The translations under genes were made by a program, and so were the position numbers. A DNA stretch of 64,000 bases from Paenibacillus sp. NFR01 (GTDB lineage Bacteria; Bacillota; Bacilli; Paenibacillales; Paenibacillaceae): the NCBI RefSeq assembly GCF_900111565.1, contig NZ_FOIK01000002.1, positions 620,001-684,000 of the forward strand, read 5' to 3'. Shown here one piece after another: positions 45,592 through 54,007 of this stretch (position 1 is its first letter; each line of letters starts with the position of its first letter). The notes under the pieces are model-generated. The model was given only the letters and a program-made list of their open reading frames with translations, was not told the origin of the DNA and made no database searches.

Positions 45592-46518
45592 ATGGAATGG
45601 CTGGATACATACGAAAGCGAACTGCATGTTGTGTTCAATGAAGGCAAACGCATTTTGGCGGATTTCCCGCCGCCGCTGAACCGGTACGGCATGTCTTATC
45701 TGGAGCGGTTCGACGTTTTCGCCACGGGCAGCCGTAAAAACTACATCTGTTACCTGCTTCCCTTCTGGCTGCGCGACGAATTCTCTCTTGATCCGGAGAC
45801 GGCGCGCCGGATGGCGCTCGGCAACGTCCTGTGCATGCTGTATTTTTTTCTCCAGGACGATGCGATGGACAGCGGTACGGTCGCCGTCTGGCAGCTCCCG
45901 CTGGCCAATCTGCTGTATGCGGAATTTCTCAACCTGTACCGGCCGCTTTTTCCTGCGCATTCGCCGTTTTGGGCGTATTGCAACCGCTATCTTAGGGAGT
46001 GGGCCGACAGCGTCACGAATGAAGCCGAAGGCGATTATTTCTTCAAAGACCGCCGCCGGATCGCCCACAAAGCCAGTCCGCTCAAGCTTTCAGGCGCTGC
46101 CGCCATGCTGCTTTCCGGAAACAACGGTTTGATTGAGCCGCTGGGCCAGGCCCTGGACGAAACGCTGATTGCGCTGCAAATGCTGGATGATTACGAAGAC
46201 TGGGAAGCCGACTGGCATGAAGGCGGATATAACTGCCTGCTGTCGCTCGCTGCACATTCGGGGCAGCGGTCGGGATCGCTTTTGACGCAGGAGTATATCC
46301 GTAGTTATATTTATACGTTCGGGGGACTTTCGGTCTATGCGGACATTGCCGTCGCCCGTTACCGGGAACAGCAGGAGACCGGGCAGCAGTTTGGCCGGCT
46401 TTCCGCCTTCCACCGGGAGCTTGTCGGCAACCTGCGGGGGATCGCGGATGCTGTAGAAGCCGAGAAGAATTTGCTGAGTCGCGGGGGACTGGAGTACTAT
46501 CTAGCGAAATTCCAATAA
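45592..46518 (+). CDS. Class I isoprenoid-synthase-like enzyme
   Basis: The 308-residue all-helical protein carries two aspartate-rich motifs expected of trans-prenyltransferases and class I terpene synthases: FFLQDDAMDSG (D89-D90-x-x-D93) and QMLDDYEDWEAD (D199-D200-x-x-D203). Both are full DDxxD. Such motifs bind the magnesium-diphosphate of an allylic substrate. The rest (ARRMALGNVLCMLYF, WADSVTNEAEGDYFF, KASPLKLSGAAAML) does not let me place it in a known enzyme group. It has its own strong promoter and is followed after 89 bases by an NHLP-type peptide gene. It may make a prenyl or terpene product or modify the peptide. Confidence 0.75.
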   Translation: MEWLDTYESELHVVFNEGKRILADFPPPLNRYGMSYLERFDVFATGSRKNYICYLLPFWLRDEFSLDPETARRMALGNVLCMLYFFLQDDAMDSGTVAVWQLPLANLLYAEFLNLYRPLFPAHSPFWAYCNRYLREWADSVTNEAEGDYFFKDRRRIAHKASPLKLSGAAAMLLSGNNGLIEPLGQALDETLIALQMLDDYEDWEADWHEGGYNCLLSLAAHSGQRSGSLLTQEYIRSYIYTFGGLSVYADIAVARYREQQETGQQFGRLSAFHRELVGNLRGIADAVEAEKNLLSRGGLEYYLAKFQ

Positions 46519-46554
46519 TCTACAATATTGTCATAGAATTATAGAGAAACGTGT

Positions 46555-46562
46555 GCTATACT
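46555..46562 (+). promoter_or_regulatory. Extended minus-10 promoter of the NHLP-leader gene
   Basis: TGC directly precedes TATACT (46557-46562), an extended minus-10, about 45 bases before the peptide start. The minus-35 is poor (TAGAAT at 17 bases). It would permit separate, higher expression of the peptide. Confidence 0.45.
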
Positions 46563-46607
46563 CATGAGGAAAAAATATCCATATTGAGTGAGGAAGGGTG
46601 ATTGTTA

Positions 46608-46853
46608 ATGTCTACAGCAATTCTTACGAATCAAGTGATTCAGAAGGCATGGGAAGATCCAAGTTTCAAATCCAGATTGCTCGCCAATCCGAAAGCGGCT
46701 ATCCGCGAAGTACTTGGTATTGATTTCCCCGACAATATCACACTCAAAGCTGTGGAAGAAGGCGCCAGCGAATTCTATCTCGTCATTCCTCCCAGCCCCT
46801 CATCCGGCGTTATGAGCATTAAAGAGAAAGAAAAAGCACTCGGTTCCTGGTAA
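46608..46853 (+). CDS. NHLP-leader (nitrile-hydratase-like) RiPP precursor peptide
   Basis: The 81-residue protein starts at ATG 46608 after AAGGGTG; a TTG two codons earlier is less likely. Residues about 8-62 match the nitrile-hydratase-alpha-like leader family: VIQKAWEDPSFKSRLLANPK, AAIREVLGIDFPDNITLKAV, then SEFYLVIPPSPS. This family is a precursor leader for proteusin-type RiPPs. The remaining tail GVMSIKEKEKALGSW is short, Lys/Glu-rich, has no Cys, and no Gly-Gly cleavage site precedes it. No radical SAM, LanM, YcaO or peptidase-transporter gene is next to it. The only neighbour is the isoprenoid-synthase-like gene. The core, if any, and the modification are unknown. Confidence 0.82.
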   Translation: MSTAILTNQVIQKAWEDPSFKSRLLANPKAAIREVLGIDFPDNITLKAVEEGASEFYLVIPPSPSSGVMSIKEKEKALGSW

Positions 46854-46868
46854 GACCCCCCATCAGGT

Positions 46869-48788
46869 TTAACTTCGGAAGGAGCTGGACGAGTTCGGCG
46901 CTTCTGCCAGCGGCAGAACGGTCACCGATTCCGTTCCGGCTCCTTTGCTGCTTGAAAAACGGACTTCCCCATGCATGGCCTCGATAATCCGGAAGGTAAC
47001 CATCAGGCCCAGGCCGGTACCTTTTGTTTTATTGGAGAAATACGGTTCGCCCAGTCGGCTGAGCACATCCCCGTCCATTCCCTCGCCGTTATCCTTAATA
47101 TGAATGTACACCTTATCCCCTTTGCCGTAGGCGCGCATATGAATGACGCCCTCTTCGCCGAGCGATTCGATGCTGTTCTTGATCATGTTGATAAAAGCCT
47201 GCTTAAATTTCGAGGAATTCCCCTTGACCCAGAGCTGATCTTCGAGTTCCAGAAGCATTTTGCCTCCGCTCAAATGGCAGAGCGGCAGCAGGATGCTCTC
47301 AATGTGCTTAAACTCATCATGCACGTTAAGCACGGAGATTTGTTCGAATTCAGGTTTGGCAAAGGTGAGGAAGTCCGTAATGATACTGGCCGCCCGGTCC
47401 AGTTCGCTGAGCGCCATGGACAAATAACGCTGCTCATCGCCGCTGGCCTGTTCGCTAAGCAGTTGCAGAAACCCGCGCGTTACCTGCAGTGGATTGCGTA
47501 CCTCATGAGCCACGGAAGCCGCCAGCTCGCTGATGATCTCCATTTTTTCCGAACGCTGAAGTTCGTTGTTGAAGAGCTCCAGCTCCCGGGAGTATTTGAC
47601 GACCTGCAGGTGATTTTGGGCAAGGCGCCGCCCCAGAATAACGATCAGCGACAGAATGAACACAACGAGCGCCCATTTCCAGTAGATCAGGTCATAATTG
47701 CCGCCCTGCACGTAATACCAGATCAGCTCTGCGACGCCGGTAAGCGCCGCTGTTCCAAAACCGACCGCAAAAATAATCGCATCCTTGTTGCCCTTCAGCG
47801 AATAAATAATGACGCAGGCAATCAGCAGAATAAACTGGAGGATCAGCAGGATCCCAATAACCGTAGTAGAGACAAAATAATAGAATTCCACGAACCGGTT
47901 GCCGGACAGCAGATTGATTAGCAGGCAAACTGTGCAAAAGATGGAATATGCCATCTGGAATTTGCGGAAATTGCGGATGATATTATACTTGCCGGGTCCG
48001 AAAATCTGCTCGAACAGATACGTGAGCGCAGGCAGAAGCGACAGCAGGCCGACATCGAAGAAGACAATGCTCAGCTCGCCTAGATAACTGTAGAATGTAT
48101 AGATGTAAGGAGAGTAGGTAACCGCCATGACGCCCGTTGAGGCAATCACAATCGACAGCGACACGGCAATCGGGAAATACTCCTTGTTCAAATAAAAGGC
48201 GCAGACAAACAAAACCAGCGCGACAAACAAAAAGGAACTGCCCAGCAGGATATCGATTAGTCCGCGTTTGACATAATCCTTGATCAAATCGCTGTGCTCG
48301 CCCAGAAGCACCTCGTCTTCGATGCCGATCCGGTCCTGGAGCGTCTTGGTCCATATGTACAGCGTATGCCCGGAATCCTCCTGGGTAAGCGGGAGCAGCA
48401 GGGAATAATGATCTTTAATGTAGCTCCGGTCCTCTGCAAAAATCAGCCGGTCGTCCACGTACACCTTCACATTCAGCGCATAAAGCGTCTTGATGTACAA
48501 TGCGGGAGCAGCGTAGTTATATTCCGGCAGCCGGACTTGGATCCACGCCGAGGAAACGCCACCCGGGAGCTTCGTCGTACCGTCGTCTGTGTCTACCCGG
48601 AACCATCCGTCCGAATGGGCTGCGGGCAGATTATCGCCGGTGTCGGCAGAGGTTCCTCCCCATTTCACTTCCCAGCTCCCGATCGCCCGTGGGGCATTGT
48701 AGCTTTCCGCCGATGCCGAATAACCGTAAGTCATAAAAAACAGAATCAACACGGCTGTCATATGTAGACTTTTAACGATCAAGCGCAT
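46869..48788 (-). CDS. 7TM sensor histidine kinase, paralogue A
   Basis: The 639-residue protein has a signal/anchor (about 5-27) and an extracytoplasmic beta-domain (about 30-165) with LYIKTLYALNVKVYVDDRLI, of the 7TMR-DISM type. Seven membrane segments (about 175-390) and a HisKA domain follow, with AASVAHEVRNPLQVTRGFLQ (H428). The HATPase region shows QAFINMIKNSIES, IKDNGEGMD and TKGTGLGLMVTF. It resembles sporulation-type kinases (KinA-E group) in its HisKA motif. No response regulator is adjacent, consistent with an orphan feeding a phosphorelay. It converges on the NHLP gene with a 15-base gap and no clear terminator. Confidence 0.92.
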   Translation of the reverse strand: MRLIVKSLHMTAVLILFFMTYGYSASAESYNAPRAIGSWEVKWGGTSADTGDNLPAAHSDGWFRVDTDDGTTKLPGGVSSAWIQVRLPEYNYAAPALYIKTLYALNVKVYVDDRLIFAEDRSYIKDHYSLLLPLTQEDSGHTLYIWTKTLQDRIGIEDEVLLGEHSDLIKDYVKRGLIDILLGSSFLFVALVLFVCAFYLNKEYFPIAVSLSIVIASTGVMAVTYSPYIYTFYSYLGELSIVFFDVGLLSLLPALTYLFEQIFGPGKYNIIRNFRKFQMAYSIFCTVCLLINLLSGNRFVEFYYFVSTTVIGILLILQFILLIACVIIYSLKGNKDAIIFAVGFGTAALTGVAELIWYYVQGGNYDLIYWKWALVVFILSLIVILGRRLAQNHLQVVKYSRELELFNNELQRSEKMEIISELAASVAHEVRNPLQVTRGFLQLLSEQASGDEQRYLSMALSELDRAASIITDFLTFAKPEFEQISVLNVHDEFKHIESILLPLCHLSGGKMLLELEDQLWVKGNSSKFKQAFINMIKNSIESLGEEGVIHMRAYGKGDKVYIHIKDNGEGMDGDVLSRLGEPYFSNKTKGTGLGLMVTFRIIEAMHGEVRFSSSKGAGTESVTVLPLAEAPNSSSSFRS

Positions 48789-48898
48789 ACCGGCACCCCA
48801 AACGTCTTTAAAGTTTCAGAAGCATAGCTCTGCAGTTTATCAATTCGCCTTTTCGCCCGGCTTTCCCTTTTAAATTACGGATGAATTTAAAAAAATTC

Positions 48899-50800
48899 CT
48901 ATAAATTGTCTGATGCTGGCAATTTTACGATAACCTCGGTGCCTTCGCCCTTCTTGCTTTTAAACGCGATCGAGCCGTTCATCGCCTCGACAATCCGGAA
49001 GGTAACCATGAGTCCCAGGCCGGTGCCTTTGGTCTTATTGGAATAATACGGTTCGCCCAGCCGGGCCAGCTCGCTGGCCTTCATGCCTTCCCCGTTGTCG
49101 ACGACACTGACCAGAATATACTCGCCCGACTTCCAGGCAGTAACGGTAATCAGCCCTTCCTCCCCCAACGATTCAATGCTGTTCTTGATCAGATTGATAA
49201 AGGCTTGCTTGAATTTGGAGGCGCTACCCTTTACATGCAGGCCGTCCGCCAGTTTCAGCTGCACGCTTCCGCCCTGCAGATTAGCCAGTGGCATAAGCAC
49301 GCCGGTTACATGCCTCAGCTCGCCGCCAACGTCAAATACATCCACCGTATCCATTCCCGGCTTGGCGAAAGTCAGAAAATCGGTGATAATGCCCGAAGCC
49401 CGGTCCAGCTCCTCCATGGCCAGCTGCAGATATTCCTTTTCTTTTTTGCCGGAGCGCTGTCCGAGCAGCTGCAGAAATCCCCGCGTCACCTGCAGCGGAT
49501 TGCGCACCTCATGGGCAACGGAGGCGGCCAGCTCGCTGATAATCTCCATTTTCTCCGAACGCTGCAGTTCGTTGTTAAACTGCTCCAGCTCACGCGAATA
49601 TTTTACGGTCTGACGGAAATTCAAAGCCATTTTCCGGCCGACCACCGCGATCAGCGACAAAGTGAACACTACCATGCCCCATTTCCACCAGATAAGATGA
49701 TAGAGGCCACCCGTATAAAAATAGAGGGCCACCTCGCTGACGAGCATTGCCGAAAACACCGTGAAGCCGGCGGAAAACACAAAAGCTTCCGTGCTGCCTT
49801 TATAAGCATGAATGAGCGCCAGATAGAGCAGATACATGAACTGCACGATCATTAAGACCCCCAATATATTCGTGGAGATCGGCTTATATATGGGGTCCAG
49901 TTGATACGACGAGATGACATTAAAGACCAGGAGCAGCAGACCGGCTGCGGAATAGGTTACCTGGAACCGGCGGAACCAGGGCAGCAGGCTCTTGGGGCCT
50001 TGCGCAAAGTTATGGCCGAAAAAGATCGTGAACGCCGGAAGCAGCACAAACAAAGCCACATCGTTGATAATTTCAATCGAGCGGCCATGACTTTTCATCA
50101 AGATCGGCATAAACGACGAATAGGTGATCAGTACTCCGCCGTAAGAGAAAATGACTACTGTCAGCCAGTAGCCTCCGGCGAAAATCTCCTGGCGCAGGCA
50201 GAGCAGGCAGACCAGCAGGGCAACGGCGATAAACAGCATGGCGGAGCCGATAACCATATCCATCAGATCTTCCTTGACGTATATCGTAAGCAATTGCTTA
50301 TAGCTTCCGAACCGTGCTTTTCCTTCCAGTCCGAATCCTTTGTCACCGCCGCTGCTCCACACATAGACTTGCTTGGACGCAGCCGTCTCCGGCAGCGGGA
50401 TGATCACCTTGCGGCCGTTATAGCCTTCATTTTCGCCTGCAGCATAAATCAGCTTCTGGTCCACATATACTTTCAGCTCGCTGCCATAGAGCTTCCCGAG
50501 GAGCAGTGCGTCCCCTACAGCATCTGCCGGCAGCGTAAAACGCAGCCACGCTCCCGTGGCATTTCCAGGCGCCTGCGGCCGGCTTCCGCCTTCACGCATG
50601 TGCTCCCATTGCCCGTCCGGCAGCGCGGCGGCGGAAGCCGAATCCCCCCGGGAGGAATCCCACGCGTAGTCCCAATTATGCAAAGCCACGCCTGTCTGTC
50701 CGCTGCGGCTCCAGAACAGAATCGGAACTGCGGCAGAGAGCAGGAGCAGGACAACGAGGAATAACATTCCCGCCGTTTTATTCGTTGATGGCCTCTTCAT
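48899..50800 (-). CDS. 7TM sensor histidine kinase, paralogue B
   Basis: The 633-residue kinase has the same layout as paralogue A: a signal segment, an extracytoplasmic beta-domain (LLGKLYGSELKVYVDQKLIY), seven membrane segments, and the almost identical linker and HisKA block NELQRSEKMEIISELAASVA and HEVRNPLQVTRGFLQLL. The HATPase region has QAFINLIKNSIESLGEEG, VVDNGEGMKA and TKGTGLGLMVTF. The sensory halves have diverged more than the kinase halves. The two genes are tandem, 110 bases apart. They are inferred to phosphorylate the same partner in response to different signals. Confidence 0.92.
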   Translation of the reverse strand: MKRPSTNKTAGMLFLVVLLLLSAAVPILFWSRSGQTGVALHNWDYAWDSSRGDSASAAALPDGQWEHMREGGSRPQAPGNATGAWLRFTLPADAVGDALLLGKLYGSELKVYVDQKLIYAAGENEGYNGRKVIIPLPETAASKQVYVWSSGGDKGFGLEGKARFGSYKQLLTIYVKEDLMDMVIGSAMLFIAVALLVCLLCLRQEIFAGGYWLTVVIFSYGGVLITYSSFMPILMKSHGRSIEIINDVALFVLLPAFTIFFGHNFAQGPKSLLPWFRRFQVTYSAAGLLLLVFNVISSYQLDPIYKPISTNILGVLMIVQFMYLLYLALIHAYKGSTEAFVFSAGFTVFSAMLVSEVALYFYTGGLYHLIWWKWGMVVFTLSLIAVVGRKMALNFRQTVKYSRELEQFNNELQRSEKMEIISELAASVAHEVRNPLQVTRGFLQLLGQRSGKKEKEYLQLAMEELDRASGIITDFLTFAKPGMDTVDVFDVGGELRHVTGVLMPLANLQGGSVQLKLADGLHVKGSASKFKQAFINLIKNSIESLGEEGLITVTAWKSGEYILVSVVDNGEGMKASELARLGEPYYSNKTKGTGLGLMVTFRIVEAMNGSIAFKSKKGEGTEVIVKLPASDNL

Positions 50801-51077
50801 CCCGGCACCTCAAAAGTTTATGATTTATTCGTTCAGTATGTCCAAAGATTCATATGGTTGTTAGTTTCGACAACGTTCGCGGTTTCCCTGCCTGACGCGG
50901 CAAATAACGACGAAGACGGCCGTTTCTTGTCAAATTCTGCATGCCCGGCGGTTATTTTCCTCTCCGGTTGATTATATTATAGACATGTTTGCCCTCGTCC
51001 CGGGGATTCGCCTTGTCCCAGACGGGTATAAAAGAATTATAACCAAAGTCTAATTCCGGCAAAGGAGCTGAACGGCT

Positions 51078-51686
51078 ATGGGCAATGAATTTAACAAAAC
51101 AGAAGCCGATTTTGTATATGAACGTTATAAGACGATGGGCGGCGGTACCCCGGAGGAAGACATTCCGCTGGAGGAGCTGCGGCCGCTGGGCACGATCACT
51201 TCGCAGGGAAGGAGCGACCCGGACATTCCGGCCAATGACCGGCCGCTGGAATCCGCATTCACCCGTCACGAACCGGTCGGCTCCGTGCCCGTCGACTTTG
51301 ACGGCGTGCCCGATGACGGATCCGACCCTGCGCTGACGGGTGACCATATTCTGGCCGCAGACATCGGCCTGAACTCACCGGAGCCCGCGCTGGGTCCGCG
51401 GGCGGAGCGCCACGGCGTCCGCACCGCGGAGACGGCGCCTGGCCGAGACGAGGTGCTCGCCTCGGATGCGCTCGCGGCCGCCGGCGCCGCCGGGTTGACC
51501 GGCGGGCTTGGCGATTACGCAGCCGGCGAGGAGCAATATACCGACGAGGCGGACGAGCCGCCGCTCGAGGACGTTCCCGACGCTGACGAGCTCTTCCCTG
51601 GCTCGGCAGTGGATCCCGCCGCGCCACCGGTCGACGCCATGCCGGGAACCGATGTGCTGAACGGTTCGAACGGCGAGGACGAGTAA
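51078..51686 (+). CDS. Acidic low-complexity hypothetical protein
   Basis: The 202-residue protein is not recognised. It begins GNEFNKTEADFVYERYKTMG after AAAGGAG, then becomes rich in Asp, Glu, Pro, Ala and Gly with no predicted membrane or signal segment. One short apolar stretch (SDALAAAGAAGLTGGLGDYA) lies at about 135-155. It is probably intrinsically disordered. Its first 40 residues are the most ordinary and may be a folded recognition part. The gene is monocistronic with a strong terminator. Function unknown. Confidence 0.75.
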   Translation: MGNEFNKTEADFVYERYKTMGGGTPEEDIPLEELRPLGTITSQGRSDPDIPANDRPLESAFTRHEPVGSVPVDFDGVPDDGSDPALTGDHILAADIGLNSPEPALGPRAERHGVRTAETAPGRDEVLASDALAAAGAAGLTGGLGDYAAGEEQYTDEADEPPLEDVPDADELFPGSAVDPAAPPVDAMPGTDVLNGSNGEDE

Positions 51687-51745
51687 GCCGCCAGGCACCG
51701 GAGCTGCGGCAGAGCAAGCGGCCGGAGTGCCGGCCTGGTATGCAA

Positions 51746-51793
51746 GACGCCCCCATTCCCGCGGAGTACGCGGAGATGGGGGCGTCTTTTTTT
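51746..51793 (+). terminator. Strong terminator between convergent genes
   Basis: GACGCCCCCAT and ATGGGGGCGTC pair, followed by seven T's. Confidence 0.92.
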
Positions 51794-51860
51794 GACAAAG
51801 ATGCGGAAAAGCGAGCGTGGCTGGTTCGGCGCAGCGATGCGCTTTCCCGTCAGCCCCAGG

Positions 51861-53114
51861 TCAAGCCATCGGCGCGGAAGCGCCGCTTTCGCCCTCCTGT
51901 ACCTTCTCGTGCAGCTCCGGCTCCAGCTTCGACTTCAGGCGCGACAGTTTCACAAGCACCGCCGAAACCAACAGCAGCAGGCCGTTGATGACGAAGACGC
52001 CGCGGATCGGCATCATTCCGCCGAGGAGGCCGCCGATGATCGGGCCGGCCATGGTTGCCAGCTGGGAAGCGGACTGGTTCAACCCGAACGCACGGCCGCG
52101 GAAGCCCGGCTCGATCGTCTTGACGATCATCGCATTCACCGAAGGAATGACCCCGGCGTAGAACAAGCCGTACACAAACCGCAGGGCGGCGAATTCCACG
52201 TACCCGGAGACAAAATACTGCAGAATATTGCCGATGCCACCGCCGATCAGGCCGAGGAACAAAATCATTCCGAAGCCCTTGCGGGTGCCGAGCCGACCCC
52301 ACAGCGGGGCCATGATTACCGTAGCGATGCCCACCGCCGAGAAGACGATCCCGGCCTGCAGTGTAGCGGAATCCTTGGAGATGCCCATATCCAGCAAATA
52401 AATCGGCAGCAGCGGCTCCAGAATCATCACCGAAAAGGTCGCGATCCCCGACAGGCTGAGCAGCGTCATAAACGCGCTGTTGCTCCGCGCTTCGCGGATA
52501 TCGTCCATGACATGCGAGCGTTTCGCCGAGCGGTCGAAATTATGCTCCTTCGCAAACAGGGTCGCGATCATCGCCGCCACCAAAACGATGGCGGAGGAAA
52601 ACAAAAAGGCGGTGCGGTTATCCGAATAGTAGCTGACCACCCCGCCGATCAATGGACCGACGATGCTGCCGGTGGCGCCGGCCGTCGACATGATGCTGAG
52701 GGCGTAGCCCGTTTTTTCATCCGGCGTATTGGTCGCTACGAGCGCAATCGAAGCCGGGACGAAGCCGGCAAGCAGGCCCTGAAAGATCCGGACCACGACG
52801 AACACATACGGATCGTGCACAAAATAATTGATCAGATACAGCGCCGCCAGGCTGAAGCCCGAACGGATCAGCATCGGTTTGCGGCCGTATTTGTCGGACA
52901 GCGAACCCCAGTACGGGGAGATCAGCGCGCTGGCCAGAAAGGTAATCCCAAAGCTGATGCCGGACCACGCTTCGAGATGGGAATGGACCCCAAGGTCGTC
53001 GCTCAAAAAAATAGACATAAACGGAATGGAGATCGAATACGCCATGCTGCAAAAAAACACGCCCGTCCATAGCACAGCCAGGTTCCGCTTCCACGATAAT
53101 TGCAATCTGTCCAC
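51861..53114 (-). CDS. Major facilitator superfamily drug-efflux-type transporter
   Basis: The 417-residue protein has 12 hydrophobic segments. The loop-2/3 motif GSLSDKYGRKPMLIRSGFSL is the MFS motif A, and a motif C-like MSTAGATGSIVGPLIGGVVS is in helix 5, typical of proton-coupled antiporters of the DHA1 group (YitG/MdtG-like). It probably exports small hydrophobic compounds. The C-terminus is short and cytoplasmic. No neighbouring regulator is seen. Confidence 0.92.
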   Translation of the reverse strand: MDRLQLSWKRNLAVLWTGVFFCSMAYSISIPFMSIFLSDDLGVHSHLEAWSGISFGITFLASALISPYWGSLSDKYGRKPMLIRSGFSLAALYLINYFVHDPYVFVVVRIFQGLLAGFVPASIALVATNTPDEKTGYALSIMSTAGATGSIVGPLIGGVVSYYSDNRTAFLFSSAIVLVAAMIATLFAKEHNFDRSAKRSHVMDDIREARSNSAFMTLLSLSGIATFSVMILEPLLPIYLLDMGISKDSATLQAGIVFSAVGIATVIMAPLWGRLGTRKGFGMILFLGLIGGGIGNILQYFVSGYVEFAALRFVYGLFYAGVIPSVNAMIVKTIEPGFRGRAFGLNQSASQLATMAGPIIGGLLGGMMPIRGVFVINGLLLLVSAVLVKLSRLKSKLEPELHEKVQEGESGASAPMA

Positions 53115-53198
53115 ATCCTCTCTACGTTTCGATGGAAGCCATTTTTACATTGTAGACCCATTTTCTGAAGCTGCCAATGTCAGGACGAAGCCGTCATT

Positions 53199-53228
53199 TT
53201 GCAAATCCATGAACAAAGCGGGTATGAT
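53199..53228 (+). promoter_or_regulatory. Sigma-A promoter of the cyclophilin lipoprotein gene
   Basis: TTGCAA (53199-53204), an 18-base spacer and TATGAT (53223-53228), about 40 bases before the GTG start. Confidence 0.65.
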
Positions 53229-53269
53229 GGGTACTGGAAAAGCAAACTTGCCGCAAGGAGAGATGGATT

Positions 53270-53944
53270 GTGAAGTTTCGTTTTAAACGGGGAATTACTG
53301 CCGGATTTTTGCTGATACTGGCACTGGCGCTCGTCTCCGGCTGCGGAAACAAACCCGAAGCAGAGAACGGCCAAACCGGGAGCAACAAAGCGTTGAACAG
53401 CGGTACGGCCGCCGGCCCGGCCAGCCATCCGGTCGTTACGATCGAGATGGATAACGGAGGCATCATCAAAGCCGAGCTGTATCCCGAGATTGCCCCGAAT
53501 ACCGTCAACAATTTCATATCCCTGATTTCCAAGGGTTTTTATGACGGAACCATCTTTCACCGCGTCATTCCCGGCTTTATGATTCAGGGCGGGGACCCTG
53601 ACGGCACCGGCAAGGGTGGACCCGGCTACAGCATTGCTGGAGAATTTTCGGCGAACGGCTTCACCAACGACCTGAAGCACACCTCAGGCGTATTATCCAT
53701 GGCCCGGTTAGGGGACAGCATGGACTCCGCCGGCTCGCAATTTTTCATCATGGACGGGGATGCGGCGTCTCTGGACGGCCTGTATGCCGCTTTCGGCAAA
53801 GTGACGGAAGGCATGGACGTCGTGAGCGAAATCGTAAATCTGCCGCGCAACGACTTGGACCGTCCGGATCATCCGCCGGTGATAAAAAAGGTAACGGTCG
53901 ATACGCTCGGCGTCACTTATCCCGAGCCGGCCAAAATGCCGTAA
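53270..53944 (+). CDS. Cyclophilin-type peptidyl-prolyl isomerase lipoprotein
   Basis: The 224-residue protein has a lipoprotein signal (GFLLILALALVSGCGNK; lipobox LVSGC) and a cyclophilin domain (about 55-215). The domain contains PEIAPNTVNNFISL, FYDGTIFHRVIPGFMIQGGD, a catalytic Arg in FHRVIPGF, and AGSQFFIMDGDAASLDGLYA. It is anchored on the outer face of the membrane and assists folding of secreted proteins. The start is GTG after AAGGAGAG. It is not linked to a special pathway here. Confidence 0.95.
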   Translation: MKFRFKRGITAGFLLILALALVSGCGNKPEAENGQTGSNKALNSGTAAGPASHPVVTIEMDNGGIIKAELYPEIAPNTVNNFISLISKGFYDGTIFHRVIPGFMIQGGDPDGTGKGGPGYSIAGEFSANGFTNDLKHTSGVLSMARLGDSMDSAGSQFFIMDGDAASLDGLYAAFGKVTEGMDVVSEIVNLPRNDLDRPDHPPVIKKVTVDTLGVTYPEPAKMP

Positions 53945-53950
53945 ACACAC

Positions 53951-54007
53951 AAAGACACCCGCCCGATCTTCCGTTTAAATCCGGAGGGTCGGGCGGGTGT
54001 TTGTTTG
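53951..54007. terminator. Bidirectional terminator between convergent genes
   Basis: ACACCCGCCCGA and TCGGGCGGGTGT form a 12-base-pair stem with T-rich flanks on both strands. Confidence 0.9.

Noticed and set aside
51740..51988. Small plus-strand frame after the acidic protein
   Set aside because: It runs through a strong terminator and the end of the convergent MFS gene, and no ribosome site precedes it.
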